Shown: positions 9,008 through 17,582 of the stretch, piece after piece
Layout: each line of letters starts with the position of its first letter
Numbering within the stretch: the stretch's first letter is position 1
Assembly: GCF_028767025.1 (NCBI RefSeq)
Contig: NZ_JAJQXX010000003.1
Location: 210,788-274,787 of the forward strand
Length of the DNA stretch: 64,000 bases
Source: Blautia sp. XA-2221
GTDB lineage: Bacteria; Bacillota; Clostridia; Lachnospirales; Lachnospiraceae
Direction of reading: 5' to 3'
The notes under the pieces: generated by a model
What the model was told of the DNA's origin: nothing
The model's input: only the letters and a program-made list of their open reading frames with translations
The model's database searches: none
Made by a program: the position numbers and the translations under genes

Positions 9008-9035
9008 GCTGGCTGTAGGCTGACTGTAAGGTTTC
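9003..9035 (+). promoter_or_regulatory. three 11-bp direct repeats before ABC exporter genes
   Basis: TGTAGGCTGGC (9003-9013), TGTAGGCTGAC (9014-9024) and TGTAAGGTTTC (9025-9035) repeat with exactly one helical turn spacing. The first copy overlaps the kinase stop codon. OmpR-family regulators bind such head-to-tail half-sites, so this is the best candidate target of the regulator at 7275. Confidence 0.6.
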
Positions 9036-9113
9036 AGTGTTATCCTTTGTAATGCAGACACAAAAAGAATGATATCTGTCTGCATGACAAAGTTATTGAG
9101 AAAGAGGTGTTGC

Positions 9114-9800
9114 ATGATGGATTTATTAGAGGTCAGAAATATCTGTAAGACCTATGGCAGCGGAGAAACTTCTGTAAAGGCGCTGAAAAATGTCAGCTTT
9201 TCTGTTCCAAGAGGCGAATATGTGGCAATTGTTGGAGAATCAGGTTCCGGCAAAAGTACCCTGTTGAATATGATCGGTGCTTTGGATACGCCAACGACCG
9301 GAAAGGTGCTGATCGATGGCAAGGATATTTTTTCTATGAACGACCAAAAACTTACAGTGTTCCGGCGCAGGAATATTGGCTTTATTTTTCAGGCGTTTAA
9401 TCTGATTCCGGAGCTGACTGTGGAGCAGAATATGATTTTTCCAATGCTGCTGGATTACCAGAAGCCGGACAGAAAATATCTGGAGGAGCTGCTGGCTGTA
9501 TTGAATTTAAAAGATCGGCGAAACTATCTGCCCAGCCAGCTTTCCGGAGGTCAGCAGCAGAGAGTGGCGATAGGGCGTGCGCTGATTACCCGGCCGGCCC
9601 TGATCCTTGCGGACGAGCCTACAGGAAATCTGGATACTCAGAACAGCAGCGAGGTGATTGCCCTGTTGAAAGAGGCGTCAAAACAATATGAGCAGACGAT
9701 CATTATGATCACGCATAACCGCAGCATCGCGCAGACGGCAGATCGTGTACTTCAGGTATCAGACGGTGTCCTGACCGATTTTGGGAGGTGCCGTGAATGA
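9114..9800 (+). CDS. ABC exporter ATP-binding protein (MacB/LolD type)
   Basis: 228 residues with Walker A GESGSGKST (41-49), Q-loop in FIFQAFNLIPELT, signature LSGGQQQRVAIGRAL and Walker B LILADEPTGNLD. This is the ATPase type that pairs with FtsX-like permeases in antimicrobial-peptide or lipoprotein export. Start at 9114 (or 9117) follows GAGAAAGAGG; a start at 9069 has no SD. Its stop overlaps the permease ATG by 4 nt, showing translational coupling. Probably induced by the upstream two-component system. Confidence 0.93.
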   Translation: MMDLLEVRNICKTYGSGETSVKALKNVSFSVPRGEYVAIVGESGSGKSTLLNMIGALDTPTTGKVLIDGKDIFSMNDQKLTVFRRRNIGFIFQAFNLIPELTVEQNMIFPMLLDYQKPDRKYLEELLAVLNLKDRRNYLPSQLSGGQQQRVAIGRALITRPALILADEPTGNLDTQNSSEVIALLKEASKQYEQTIIMITHNRSIAQTADRVLQVSDGVLTDFGRCRE

Positions 9801-12121
9801 AAAGCTATTTAAGTCTTATTCCGATTTCTGCGAAAGTGCGGAAAAGACAGAACCGGATGACAATGTTGTGCATTATCATTTCTGTGCTGTTGGTTACCAC
9901 GATTTTCAGTATGGCAGATATGGCGATTCGTATGGAAAAGAGCCGTGTGACAGAAGAGCATGGCAGCTGGCATATTATGCTGAAGGAGCCGTCTGAGCAG
10001 CAGATTGAGCAGATTACACAGAGGACAGATGTGGCGGCGTTCTCCCGTTATGACGGACTGAATTTCAATCTGTCCGATTCTTATACGATCCAGGGGAAAA
10101 AATGCGTGATCGAAGGTGGCGATCATTCGTTTCTCACAAATATCTATGATGATCTGACAGAAGGGCAGTATCCTGTAAAAAAGAATGAAATCTTACTTTC
10201 TAATGGTGCAAAAGAGCTGCTTTCTGTAAATATTGGAGATGTGGTTACCATACATACGCTGTCCGGAGATTATGACTATACGATTTCCGGTTTTGGAGGA
10301 GATGTGACCATGACCACCACAGATGTTGATGTTGTGGGGGCATTTCTGAATTGGGACTCTTTTCAGCGTTTGGCAAATGCAGAAGGAAGCAAGCTTAAAC
10401 CGGTATGGTTTGTACGCTTTGACAAAAATATCAATATTCGTAAGGTGATTGCTGAGCTGCGGCAGACATATGGATTTACCGATGAAACATTATCTGAAAA
10501 TACGGCTTTGCTGGGATTAGCAGGATCCAGCAGTGGTTCATATGTTATGGGGCTGTACCTTGTAGCTGCCATTTTGTTTGTTCTGGTTCTTGCTGCGGGA
10601 GTCTTTATGATCGCGGGAAGCCTGAACAGCAGAACCGCAGAGCGGATACAATTTTTTGGAATGCTTCGCTGCATTGGGGCAAGTCGGACTCAGGTTATGC
10701 ACATAGTCAGACTGGAAGCTTTTTACTGGTGTAAAACGGCCGTTCCGATTGGCGTGGCAGCAGGAATTGCAGGTACATGGATACTTTGTGCAATGCTCAG
10801 ATTTGGCGCAGGATCAGAGTTTGTACAGATCCCTCTGTTTGGAATCAGCGGTGTAGGAATCGCCAGTGGAATTATTATTGGAGTGTTGACTGTGCTGCTA
10901 TCTTCTATTTCTCCGGCAAGGCGGGCAGCAGCAGTTTCTCCGGTTGCGGCTGTTACCGGGAATTTTTCCGAAAGGGGAAGCACTTCCCGGCCGGTCAGAA
11001 AGAGCTTCCTGAAGATTGAAACAGCTCTGGGGCTTCATCATGCAGTATCCTCCCGCAAAAATATGCTTCTTATGACAGGATCTTTTGCCCTCAGTATTAT
11101 AATGATCCTGAGTTTTTCGGTTCTTGTACAATGGGTGAATATGGCGCTTAGCCCGTTAAGACCCTGGGCGCCGGATGTTTTTTACAGCAGTCCGGATAAT
11201 CGGTGCGAAATTGAAAAAAGCTTTGTCAGACAGGTGGAAGACAAACCTTATGTAAAACGTGCGTTTGGCAGGATGTATCAGAGCTTTCCGGCAGAATACG
11301 AAGGAAAACAGGGGAAAATCGACCTGATTTCCTATGACGATCAGCAGTTCCGGTGGGCGGAGGAAGATCTGACCGCTGGTGATATATCAGATATCTCCGA
11401 GGGAAAGGGGGTACTGACAGTCTATGATAAAAGCAACTCTTTAAAGGTTGGCGATACCATTTTGCTGGAGCAGACAGAGCTTACGGTAGCCGGAGTCCTG
11501 GAAGACAGTCCCTTTGACACAACAGACCAGCCCTGTGTGATCTGTTCAGAGAAAACGTTTCAGAATATTACAGGCAAAGATGACTATGCTGTTCTTGATG
11601 TGCAGCTGACTTCAGACGCAACAGACCGGAATATTGACGAGCTTCACGCACTGGCAGATGGACATTATGATTTTTATGACAGAGTGGCGCAAAACAGGGA
11701 CACACAAAATACATATTTGATGTTTTGTTTATTTGTGTATGGATTTCTGGCTGTGATTACACTGATCACTATTATTCATACTGTAAACAGTATTTCCATG
11801 AGTGTATCTGCAAGAACAAAGCAATACGGAGCCATGCGAGCTGTGGGGATGGATCACATACAGATTAAGAAGATGATCCGTATGGAAGCTGCTACATATA
11901 CAATACTTGGATTTTTTGCAGGATGCGGTCTGGGATTACCCCTTCATTATTTTCTTTACTCTCAGATGATTACAAATTATTGGGGAACTCAATGGCAGCT
12001 TCCTTCAATATCAATAGCAGGAATACTGGTGTTACTTGTAGCTGTTTCGTTACTTGCGCCTTTTGTTCCGGCAAAGCGCATTTGTAATATGCCTATTACT
12101 GCAACAATCAGTGAATTGTGA
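9797..12121 (+). CDS. ABC transporter permease with two FtsX domains
   Basis: 774 residues. Membrane helix near 18-38, then an extracytoplasmic domain (about 45-240), then a first FtsX domain with three helices (about 248-380) containing the typical MLRCIGASRTQ signature; a second unit follows with a helix near 420-445, an outside domain (about 450-635) and three C-terminal helices (about 640-765) with AMRAVGMDHIQ. This duplicated MacB/FtsX arrangement fits drug or peptide export/defence rather than nutrient uptake. Partner ATPase is directly upstream. Substrate unknown. The stop at 12119-12121 is followed closely by a promoter at 12124. Confidence 0.9.
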   Translation: MKSYLSLIPISAKVRKRQNRMTMLCIIISVLLVTTIFSMADMAIRMEKSRVTEEHGSWHIMLKEPSEQQIEQITQRTDVAAFSRYDGLNFNLSDSYTIQGKKCVIEGGDHSFLTNIYDDLTEGQYPVKKNEILLSNGAKELLSVNIGDVVTIHTLSGDYDYTISGFGGDVTMTTTDVDVVGAFLNWDSFQRLANAEGSKLKPVWFVRFDKNINIRKVIAELRQTYGFTDETLSENTALLGLAGSSSGSYVMGLYLVAAILFVLVLAAGVFMIAGSLNSRTAERIQFFGMLRCIGASRTQVMHIVRLEAFYWCKTAVPIGVAAGIAGTWILCAMLRFGAGSEFVQIPLFGISGVGIASGIIIGVLTVLLSSISPARRAAAVSPVAAVTGNFSERGSTSRPVRKSFLKIETALGLHHAVSSRKNMLLMTGSFALSIIMILSFSVLVQWVNMALSPLRPWAPDVFYSSPDNRCEIEKSFVRQVEDKPYVKRAFGRMYQSFPAEYEGKQGKIDLISYDDQQFRWAEEDLTAGDISDISEGKGVLTVYDKSNSLKVGDTILLEQTELTVAGVLEDSPFDTTDQPCVICSEKTFQNITGKDDYAVLDVQLTSDATDRNIDELHALADGHYDFYDRVAQNRDTQNTYLMFCLFVYGFLAVITLITIIHTVNSISMSVSARTKQYGAMRAVGMDHIQIKKMIRMEAATYTILGFFAGCGLGLPLHYFLYSQMITNYWGTQWQLPSISIAGILVLLVAVSLLAPFVPAKRICNMPITATISEL

Positions 12122-12123
12122 TT

Positions 12124-12153
12124 TTGGCATTCAGAGAATTAAGAGTTTATAAT
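12124..12153 (+). promoter_or_regulatory. upstream promoter (P1) of the TetM-like/NYN gene
   Basis: TTGGCA (12124-12129), 18-bp spacer, TATAAT (12148-12153), right after the permease stop. A transcript from here (start near 12160) would contain both arms of the hairpin at 12242-12289. Confidence 0.5.
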
Positions 12154-12168
12154 ATTTCGGAAAAATAC

Positions 12169-12189
12169 ATGAAATTCCAACAAGGGTAA
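12169..12189 (+). other. possible six-codon leader peptide before TetM-like/NYN gene
   Basis: ATG 12169 reads MKFQQG then TAA at 12187-12189, inside the P1 leader. The SD (CGGA) is weak. Known tetM leaders use a short peptide in an attenuation mechanism; whether this one is translated cannot be judged here. Confidence 0.2.
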
Positions 12190-12232
12190 AATAGATTGCT
12201 ATTATGGCTGACGTGATCCTTCCGGTGGCATC

Positions 12233-12261
12233 TCGACTATCGCCTCCTTTTGTGCTATAAT
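12233..12261 (+). promoter_or_regulatory. proximal promoter (P2) of the TetM-like/NYN gene
   Basis: TCGACT (12233-12238), 17 bp, TATAAT (12256-12261); a second TATAAT lies at 12266-12271. Transcripts from here start inside the hairpin loop, lack the left arm and leave the SD free. Confidence 0.45.
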
Positions 12262-12296
12262 TTACTATAATACGATCACAGAAGGAGGCATTTTTT
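12242..12296 (+). promoter_or_regulatory. attenuator-like hairpin that includes the Shine-Dalgarno site
   Basis: GCCTCCTTTTGTG (12242-12254) pairs with CACAGAAGGAGGC (12277-12289), 12 of 13 matches, and is followed by A and TTTTTT (12291-12296) directly before the ATG at 12297. The right arm contains the SD GGAGG. In a P1 transcript this could act as an intrinsic terminator or hide the SD; the loop carries the P2 -10 elements. Confidence 0.6.
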
Positions 12297-15122
12297 ATGG
12301 GCGGACAAAAGCCTGAAAAAACAAAAAAACGTATATGCATCGGTATTCTCGCCCATGTAGATGCCGGGAAAACTACTTTATCAGAAGGGCTTCTTTATCT
12401 TTGCGGAGAAATACGAAAGCTGGGAAGAGTGGATCATGGAGATGCCTTTCTGGATACTTATGAACTGGAGCGGGAACGGGGAATCACCATATTTTCCAAG
12501 CAGGCGCGGCTGGAAACAGAGGATATGGAGATTACGCTTCTGGATACTCCGGGACATGTGGATTTTTCTGCGGAAATGGAGAGGACTCTTCAGGTTTTTG
12601 ACTACGCGATCCTGGTAATAAACGGTATGGACGGCGTACAGAGCCACACCATGACTTTGTGGCGTCTTCTGGAAAGATATGAGATTCCGGTGTTCCTTTT
12701 TGTAAATAAAATGGATCAGCAGGGCACAGATCATGATGCCCTTCTTATGGATCTCAGAAAACGTCTCAACGAAAACTGTATGGATTTTACCTGCCTGACA
12801 GAGGACACCAGTGAAAGCTTCGGCGGTGAAAATGGCAAAACAGAAAGCAGGAAACAGGGAACGGACATTTCCAGGGAACGAGAGGCTCTTATGGAAAATC
12901 TTGCCATGTGCGAGGAAGAGCTGCTGGAAACTTATCTGGAAACAGGGGTGGTTGAACACAGAGAAATCTGCCGTCTGATCGCGGAGAGAAAGGTGTTTCC
13001 ATGCTGGTTTGGGTCAGCTCTTAAAATGCAGGGCGTTCAGGAATTTCTACAGGGATTGGAAAGCTATACCATGGAGCGGGCTTATCCCCGGGAATTCGGT
13101 GCAAGAGTATTTAAGATTGCCAGAGATCCTCAGGGAGTGCGGCTTACCTATCTTAAGATCACAGGTGGAAATCTGAAGGTTAAAACGATTTTAGATGAGG
13201 AAAAAATTGATCAGATCCGTATTTATTCCGGCTCAAAATATGAACTGGTACAGGAGGTTTCTGCAGGAGATATCTGTACTGTGACCGGACTGACAAAAAC
13301 CTGTCCGGGCCAGGGACTTGGCATAGAACAGGAGTCGGTTCTTCCTGTTCTGGAACCTGTTCTCAATTATCAGATCATACTTCCTGAGGACTGTGACGTT
13401 CACGAGATGCTGAAAAAACTGAAACAGCTGGAAGAGGAAGAGCCGCAGCTTCACATAGTGTGGGACAGTGTTCTGGGAGAAATCCATGCTCAGCTGATGG
13501 GAGAGGTTCAGATCGAAATTCTGAAAAGTATGATCTGGGAACGCTTTCATGTGGCTGTGGAATTTGGGGCAGGAAGTATTGTGTACAAAGAAACTATTGC
13601 AGAGCCTGTGATCGGTGTGGGACATTTTGAGCCGCTGCGTCATTATGCGGAGGTGCAGCTTCTTCTTGAACCGGGAGAGCCGGGAAGCGGCTGTCAGTTC
13701 TTTACTGCCTGCAGTGAAGATGTTCTTGCCAGGAACTGGCAGAGACTGATTTTGACACATCTGGAGGAAAAAGAACACCTGGGAGTTCTGACAGGATCTG
13801 CCCTGACAGATGTGCAAATTACTCTTCTGACCGGACGGGCTCACGCAAAGCATACAGAAGGCGGAGATTTCCGGCAGGCAACTTACCGGGCTGTGCGACA
13901 GGGGCTGAAAAAAGCCAAAAGTATTCTTCTGGAACCCTACTATGAGTTTCGTCTGGAAGTTCCCACAGAGATGATCGGCCGGGCAATGTCAGACGTTCAG
14001 AAAATGCAGGGAAGTTTTCAGCCGCCGGAGACAGACGGGGATATGGCTGTCCTTACAGGTACGGCGGCAGTTTCATCTATGAGAGATTACCAGAAAGAGG
14101 TGATTTCCTATACAGGCGGAAGGGGAAGGCTTTTTTGTAATCTGAAGGGGTATGCGCCCTGCAGAAACCAGGATGAGCTGGTAATGGCTTCCGGCTATGA
14201 TTCTGAACGTGACCTGGAAAATCCCACCGGTTCCGTGTTCTGCGCTCACGGGGCGGGATTTGTTGTTCCCTGGGATCAGGTGGAAACTTATAAGCATCTG
14301 GACTGCGGTGTGGATGCAGAGGAACTGGCGCAGGATACAGAGAGCTGGTACGAGATTCCGGAACAAGAGCATTTTTCAGACAGCTCAGCATATCCATCAG
14401 CACAGAGCGGAGCAGGCAGGGAAAAAGGACGCAAAAGTCAGAAGGGATTTTCCTACAGCGGAAGCTATGAGGAGGATCAGGAGCTTCAGGCGATTTTTGA
14501 AAGAACTTTCGGCGCTGTAAAAAAAGAGCGGTTTACTCCTTATAAAACCGTAGGAAAAACTTCTGAGAATACAGTTCGCTATCGGGCAGGGAAACCGCGT
14601 AAGGAAGAATATCTTCTTGTGGACGGGTACAATATTATTTTTGCCTGGGAGGAACTGCGGGATCTTGCAAAAGAAAATATTCATGCCGCCTGTGACAAGC
14701 TTATGGACATTCTCTGCAATTATCAGGGATACCGGAAATGTACATTGATTCTTGTATTTGACGCTTATAAAGTGGAGGGGCATGCAGAGGAAGTGATTCC
14801 CTATCACAATATTTTTGTAGTATATACAAAAGAGGCGGAAACTGCAGATCAATATATAGAAAAAACTGTCCACAGGATTGGTCGTCAGTATCAGGTGACT
14901 GTTGCCACCTCTGACGGACTGGAGCAGGTGATCATTATGGGACAGGGCGCTCATCGGCTTTCTGCCATGGGACTGAAAAAAGAAATCGAGGATGCGGAAA
15001 AAGCAGGAAAGCAGGAATGGAAAGCCCGTCGCCAGAGCAGTAAGACCTATCTTTTCGATCAGGTGCCGGAGGAACTTTCGGCCTATCTGGAAAAAGTACG
15101 GATGGGACAGGAGAAACTGTAA
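12297..15122 (+). CDS. TetM-like translational GTPase fused to YacP/Rae1-type NYN ribonuclease domain
   Basis: 941 residues. N-terminal GTPase of the TetM/EF-G class: G1 AHVDAGKT (19-26), RGIT (61-64), DTPGH (83-87), NKMD (137-140), then beta-barrel and EF-G III-V-like domains to about residue 640 (LLEPYYEFRLEVPTEMIGR). A stretch with CAHGAGFVVPWDQV and a low-complexity linker lead to a C-terminal NYN domain (about 771-910). The NYN domain keeps four acidic residues: Asp776 (VDGYN), Asp822 (VFDA), Asp851 (ETAD) and Asp873 (ATSD). Known: TetM removes tetracycline from the ribosomal A site; the stand-alone B. subtilis YacP (Rae1) cuts mRNA on ribosomes. The TetM loop SPVSTPADFR reads HAKHTEGGDFR here, so tetracycline protection is not predicted. 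Inferred role: mRNA cleavage or rescue on ribosomes. Confidence 0.88.
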   Translation: MGGQKPEKTKKRICIGILAHVDAGKTTLSEGLLYLCGEIRKLGRVDHGDAFLDTYELERERGITIFSKQARLETEDMEITLLDTPGHVDFSAEMERTLQVFDYAILVINGMDGVQSHTMTLWRLLERYEIPVFLFVNKMDQQGTDHDALLMDLRKRLNENCMDFTCLTEDTSESFGGENGKTESRKQGTDISREREALMENLAMCEEELLETYLETGVVEHREICRLIAERKVFPCWFGSALKMQGVQEFLQGLESYTMERAYPREFGARVFKIARDPQGVRLTYLKITGGNLKVKTILDEEKIDQIRIYSGSKYELVQEVSAGDICTVTGLTKTCPGQGLGIEQESVLPVLEPVLNYQIILPEDCDVHEMLKKLKQLEEEEPQLHIVWDSVLGEIHAQLMGEVQIEILKSMIWERFHVAVEFGAGSIVYKETIAEPVIGVGHFEPLRHYAEVQLLLEPGEPGSGCQFFTACSEDVLARNWQRLILTHLEEKEHLGVLTGSALTDVQITLLTGRAHAKHTEGGDFRQATYRAVRQGLKKAKSILLEPYYEFRLEVPTEMIGRAMSDVQKMQGSFQPPETDGDMAVLTGTAAVSSMRDYQKEVISYTGGRGRLFCNLKGYAPCRNQDELVMASGYDSERDLENPTGSVFCAHGAGFVVPWDQVETYKHLDCGVDAEELAQDTESWYEIPEQEHFSDSSAYPSAQSGAGREKGRKSQKGFSYSGSYEEDQELQAIFERTFGAVKKERFTPYKTVGKTSENTVRYRAGKPRKEEYLLVDGYNIIFAWEELRDLAKENIHAACDKLMDILCNYQGYRKCTLILVFDAYKVEGHAEEVIPYHNIFVVYTKEAETADQYIEKTVHRIGRQYQVTVATSDGLEQVIIMGQGAHRLSAMGLKKEIEDAEKAGKQEWKARRQSSKTYLFDQVPEELSAYLEKVRMGQEKL

Positions 15123-15230
15123 AATCATGCAGAGAGCCGTTGATTCGGCATTTATTTGAACAGTGTTTGCGGGAGTTCGTAAAGCATTGTAAGAAAATTT
15201 CTACAATAAGGAAATATCAGGAAGAATTTA

Positions 15231-15257
15231 CCCCTGTCACAACTGACAGGGGATTTT
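15231..15257 (+). terminator. perfect 9-bp hairpin followed by ATTTT
   Basis: CCCCTGTCA (15231-15239), loop CAAC, TGACAGGGG (15244-15252), then ATTTT. It lies 109 nt after the GTPase stop and 33 nt before the fruK start. It is either a weak terminator of the upstream gene or a leader hairpin of fruK; the short T tract leaves this open. Confidence 0.5.
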
Positions 15258-15289
15258 GGTATAAAGATAAGAAAAAGGAGGAGCAGGCC

Positions 15290-16219
15290 GTGATCTGTAC
15301 AGTGACTTTTAATCCGTCTCTGGATTATATTGTGGACGTGGAAAATTTTAGGCTGGGATTTACTAACAGAACCAGTTCTGAGCAGATTCTTCCCGGAGGC
15401 AAGGGAATCAATGTTTCCATAGTTCTCAGAAACCTTGGGATTTCCAATACTGCCCTTGGCTTTGCCGCAGGTTTTACCGGGGAGGAAATCATACGAAGAA
15501 TTCAGGATATGGGGATAGATTCGGATTTTATCCCTGTAGAAGAGGGACTTTCCCGGATCAATCTGAAGCTGAGATCCATTGATGGAACTGAGATCAATGG
15601 CGCCGGGCCGGAGATCGCTCCGGACAAAGTAGAAGAGCTGATGAAAAAACTGGACAGACTTGGAAAGGGTGACGTTTTATTTCTGGCAGGCAGCATCCCG
15701 GCATCCATGCCGGATAATATGTACGAAAAAATTATGAAAAGACTGTCTGGACGCGGCGTGGTAACTGTGGTAGATGCAACCAGAGAGCTTCTTGTAAAAG
15801 TGTTGAAATATCATCCTTTTCTGGTGAAGCCCAATCATCATGAGCTGGGCGATATTTTCGGTGTGAAGCTTCACACAGGGGAAGATGTGATCTTTTACGG
15901 CAAAAAGCTCCAGGAAATGGGGGCAAGAAATGTGCTGATTTCCATGGCCGGAGATGGGGCGGTTCTTGTGACGGAAGAGGGTGCGGTTTATCAGAGTCCT
16001 GCTCCAAAGGGAAAGCTTGTAAACGCAGTGGGAGCCGGGGATTCCATGGTGGCAGGATTTATGGTAGGCTGGATGGAAAAACAGGATTATCGACACGCAT
16101 TTTATATGGGTATTGCAGCAGGCAGCGCCAGCGCTTTTTCCGAAAATCTGGCAACACAGGAAGCAATCGAAGAGGTTTATCGGCAGGTGGTCGATTGCAG
16201 GAAGAATGAAAATTCATAA
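15290..16219 (+). CDS. fruK: 1-phosphofructokinase family sugar kinase (PfkB fold)
   Basis: 309 residues. GTG start at 15290 is chosen because AAAAAGGAGGAG lies just upstream and the protein then begins MICTVTFNPSLDY, as FruK/LacC proteins do. PfkB motifs are GGKGINVS (36-43) and GAGDSMVAGF with catalytic Asp251. Expected reaction: fructose-1-phosphate to fructose-1,6-bisphosphate; a LacC-type tagatose-6-phosphate kinase is the main alternative since the families are close. No fructose PTS or fruR gene is adjacent, which is unusual for a fru operon. Confidence 0.82.
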   Translation: MICTVTFNPSLDYIVDVENFRLGFTNRTSSEQILPGGKGINVSIVLRNLGISNTALGFAAGFTGEEIIRRIQDMGIDSDFIPVEEGLSRINLKLRSIDGTEINGAGPEIAPDKVEELMKKLDRLGKGDVLFLAGSIPASMPDNMYEKIMKRLSGRGVVTVVDATRELLVKVLKYHPFLVKPNHHELGDIFGVKLHTGEDVIFYGKKLQEMGARNVLISMAGDGAVLVTEEGAVYQSPAPKGKLVNAVGAGDSMVAGFMVGWMEKQDYRHAFYMGIAAGSASAFSENLATQEAIEEVYRQVVDCRKNENS

Positions 16220-16443
16220 TGTTTTTCTTTATAAATGTCTGTGATTCTTTTATAATAAAAATGTAATTATCAATTGTTTTATATGATAAAGGAGGGAGGC
16301 CGGTTATCAACACCATTTCCACAGAAGATAAGGATTCCGGGAGTGCTCCGGAATAAAAGATACTGGCTGATAACATTTCTTGAAATACATAAGACAAAAC
16401 CTGAAAGTGAATACTATAAGTTACATAAAGAAAGGGATGTCTT

Positions 16444-17325
16444 ATGGAAAGCAGTACTATTTTTGATGATGTGTTCCGGACCATGCTGGAAAAAATGCCG
16501 CAGCTGGCGATCCCGCTGATTAATGAAGTCTTTGGCACTTCCTATCCGGAGGATATTAAAATCATACAAAAGAGAAATGAACATCAGACACAAAACGGCA
16601 GAGTGATCACAGATTCCCATTTACTGATTGCGAATCGTATTTATCATATAGAATGTCAGAGCACTGATGATTCTACAATGGTGATCCGTATGATTGAATA
16701 TGATTTTGCCATCAGTCTGGAGTATGTACAGAAAGAAAACGGCAGATATCGGATGTATTTTCCGCAGTCATGCGTGTTGTACCTTAGGGGTACAAAAAAG
16801 AGGGATAGGATATCCGTGGAGATTGTGATGCCAGATGGCAATACAGTAGAGTACACGGTTCCTGTCGTACAGGTACAGAGGTTTACCTGCGATGATATGC
16901 TGAAGAAGCATTTGCTGTTTTTACTGCCGTACCATGTAATAAAATATGAACAGGAAAAAGGTCTGGACACAGACGGCGAGAAATGGAAGGGATTTTTAGA
17001 CGAGTATAAAAAAATCGAGAAGTATCTGGAAGAAAAATTCCTTGAGAAAGGGAATGAAAAAGCGTATCGAGATATGGTAGAGCTGATAATCCGGATCGCA
17101 GATTATGTGTTCAGAGATAAAGAAAAAGTAAGGAAAGGATTTGGTGATGTAATGGGCGGAAAGGTATTGGAACTGGAATCGGATAAGCTGATCCAGCGGG
17201 GCGTTGAACAGGGGCTGGAACAGGGAATCGAACAGGGCATTGCCATGGAACGAAAGAAAACAGAGGCCGCAGAGGCTGAAATAAGGCGCTTGAAGAAGCT
17301 TCTGGAGGAACAGAAGAAACAGTAG
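16444..17325 (+). CDS. Rpn-family PD-(D/E)XK recombination-promoting nuclease
   Basis: 293 residues. N-terminal half matches the Rpn/PDDEXK transposase-like family: FDDVFRTMLEKMPQ, LINEVFGTSYPE, and the active-site stretch ITDSHLLIANRIYHIECQST with the usual Asp...Glu-x-Gln pattern. The C-terminus is a helical tail with EQG repeats (RGVEQGLEQGIEQGI) and a coiled coil, again typical of these proteins. Such genes are often labelled putative transposases but carry no terminal repeats; I see none here. Its function in this host is unknown; E. coli RpnA is a DNA endonuclease that promotes recombination. SD is AAAGAAAGGGATG. A 224-bp leader with a small CCGG hairpin near 16336-16354 precedes it. 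Confidence 0.8.
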   Translation: MESSTIFDDVFRTMLEKMPQLAIPLINEVFGTSYPEDIKIIQKRNEHQTQNGRVITDSHLLIANRIYHIECQSTDDSTMVIRMIEYDFAISLEYVQKENGRYRMYFPQSCVLYLRGTKKRDRISVEIVMPDGNTVEYTVPVVQVQRFTCDDMLKKHLLFLLPYHVIKYEQEKGLDTDGEKWKGFLDEYKKIEKYLEEKFLEKGNEKAYRDMVELIIRIADYVFRDKEKVRKGFGDVMGGKVLELESDKLIQRGVEQGLEQGIEQGIAMERKKTEAAEAEIRRLKKLLEEQKKQ

Positions 17326-17414
17326 TATTCTGTTGTAAAATATTCCTGATTAATAAGTACAAATAAAACTTTGGAGGGGGAGTCTGCCGGAAAGAGGCTC
17401 TGTGTCAAGTTTTG

Positions 17415-17439
17415 GGGTGGGATTCCAAGAATCCCACCC
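17415..17439. terminator. 11-bp perfect hairpin between convergent genes
   Basis: GGGTGGGATTC (17415-17425), loop CAA, GAATCCCACCC (17429-17439). It lies in the 257-bp gap between the Rpn gene (+) and the permease (-). T tracts on either side are poor, but GTTTTG precedes and TATT follows. The rest of the gap shows nothing I can name. Confidence 0.55.
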
Positions 17440-17582
17440 TATTACTGTATTTTGAACCTTTTTACATTTTTAAGTTCTATACTTATATTATCAGGAACGT
17501 TCAGAAGCCTTTCATAACCCGAAAAGTTTTGAAAAGCAGAGCAGATAGTATGGTTTGAGAAATAAATCCTCTGTCCTGAAAA

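Noticed and set aside
12297..14220. Tetracycline resistance gene tet(M)/tet(O)
   Set aside because: GTPase core is TetM-like, but the drug-displacing loop is changed and the protein is about 300 residues longer with an NYN domain.
16274..16519. Small + frame of 81 codons before the Rpn gene
   Set aside because: Has a purine-rich upstream but runs into the Rpn gene in another frame and shows no protein-like pattern.
16444..17325. Insertion sequence transposase
   Set aside because: PD-(D/E)XK Rpn protein without inverted terminal repeats or target duplication.
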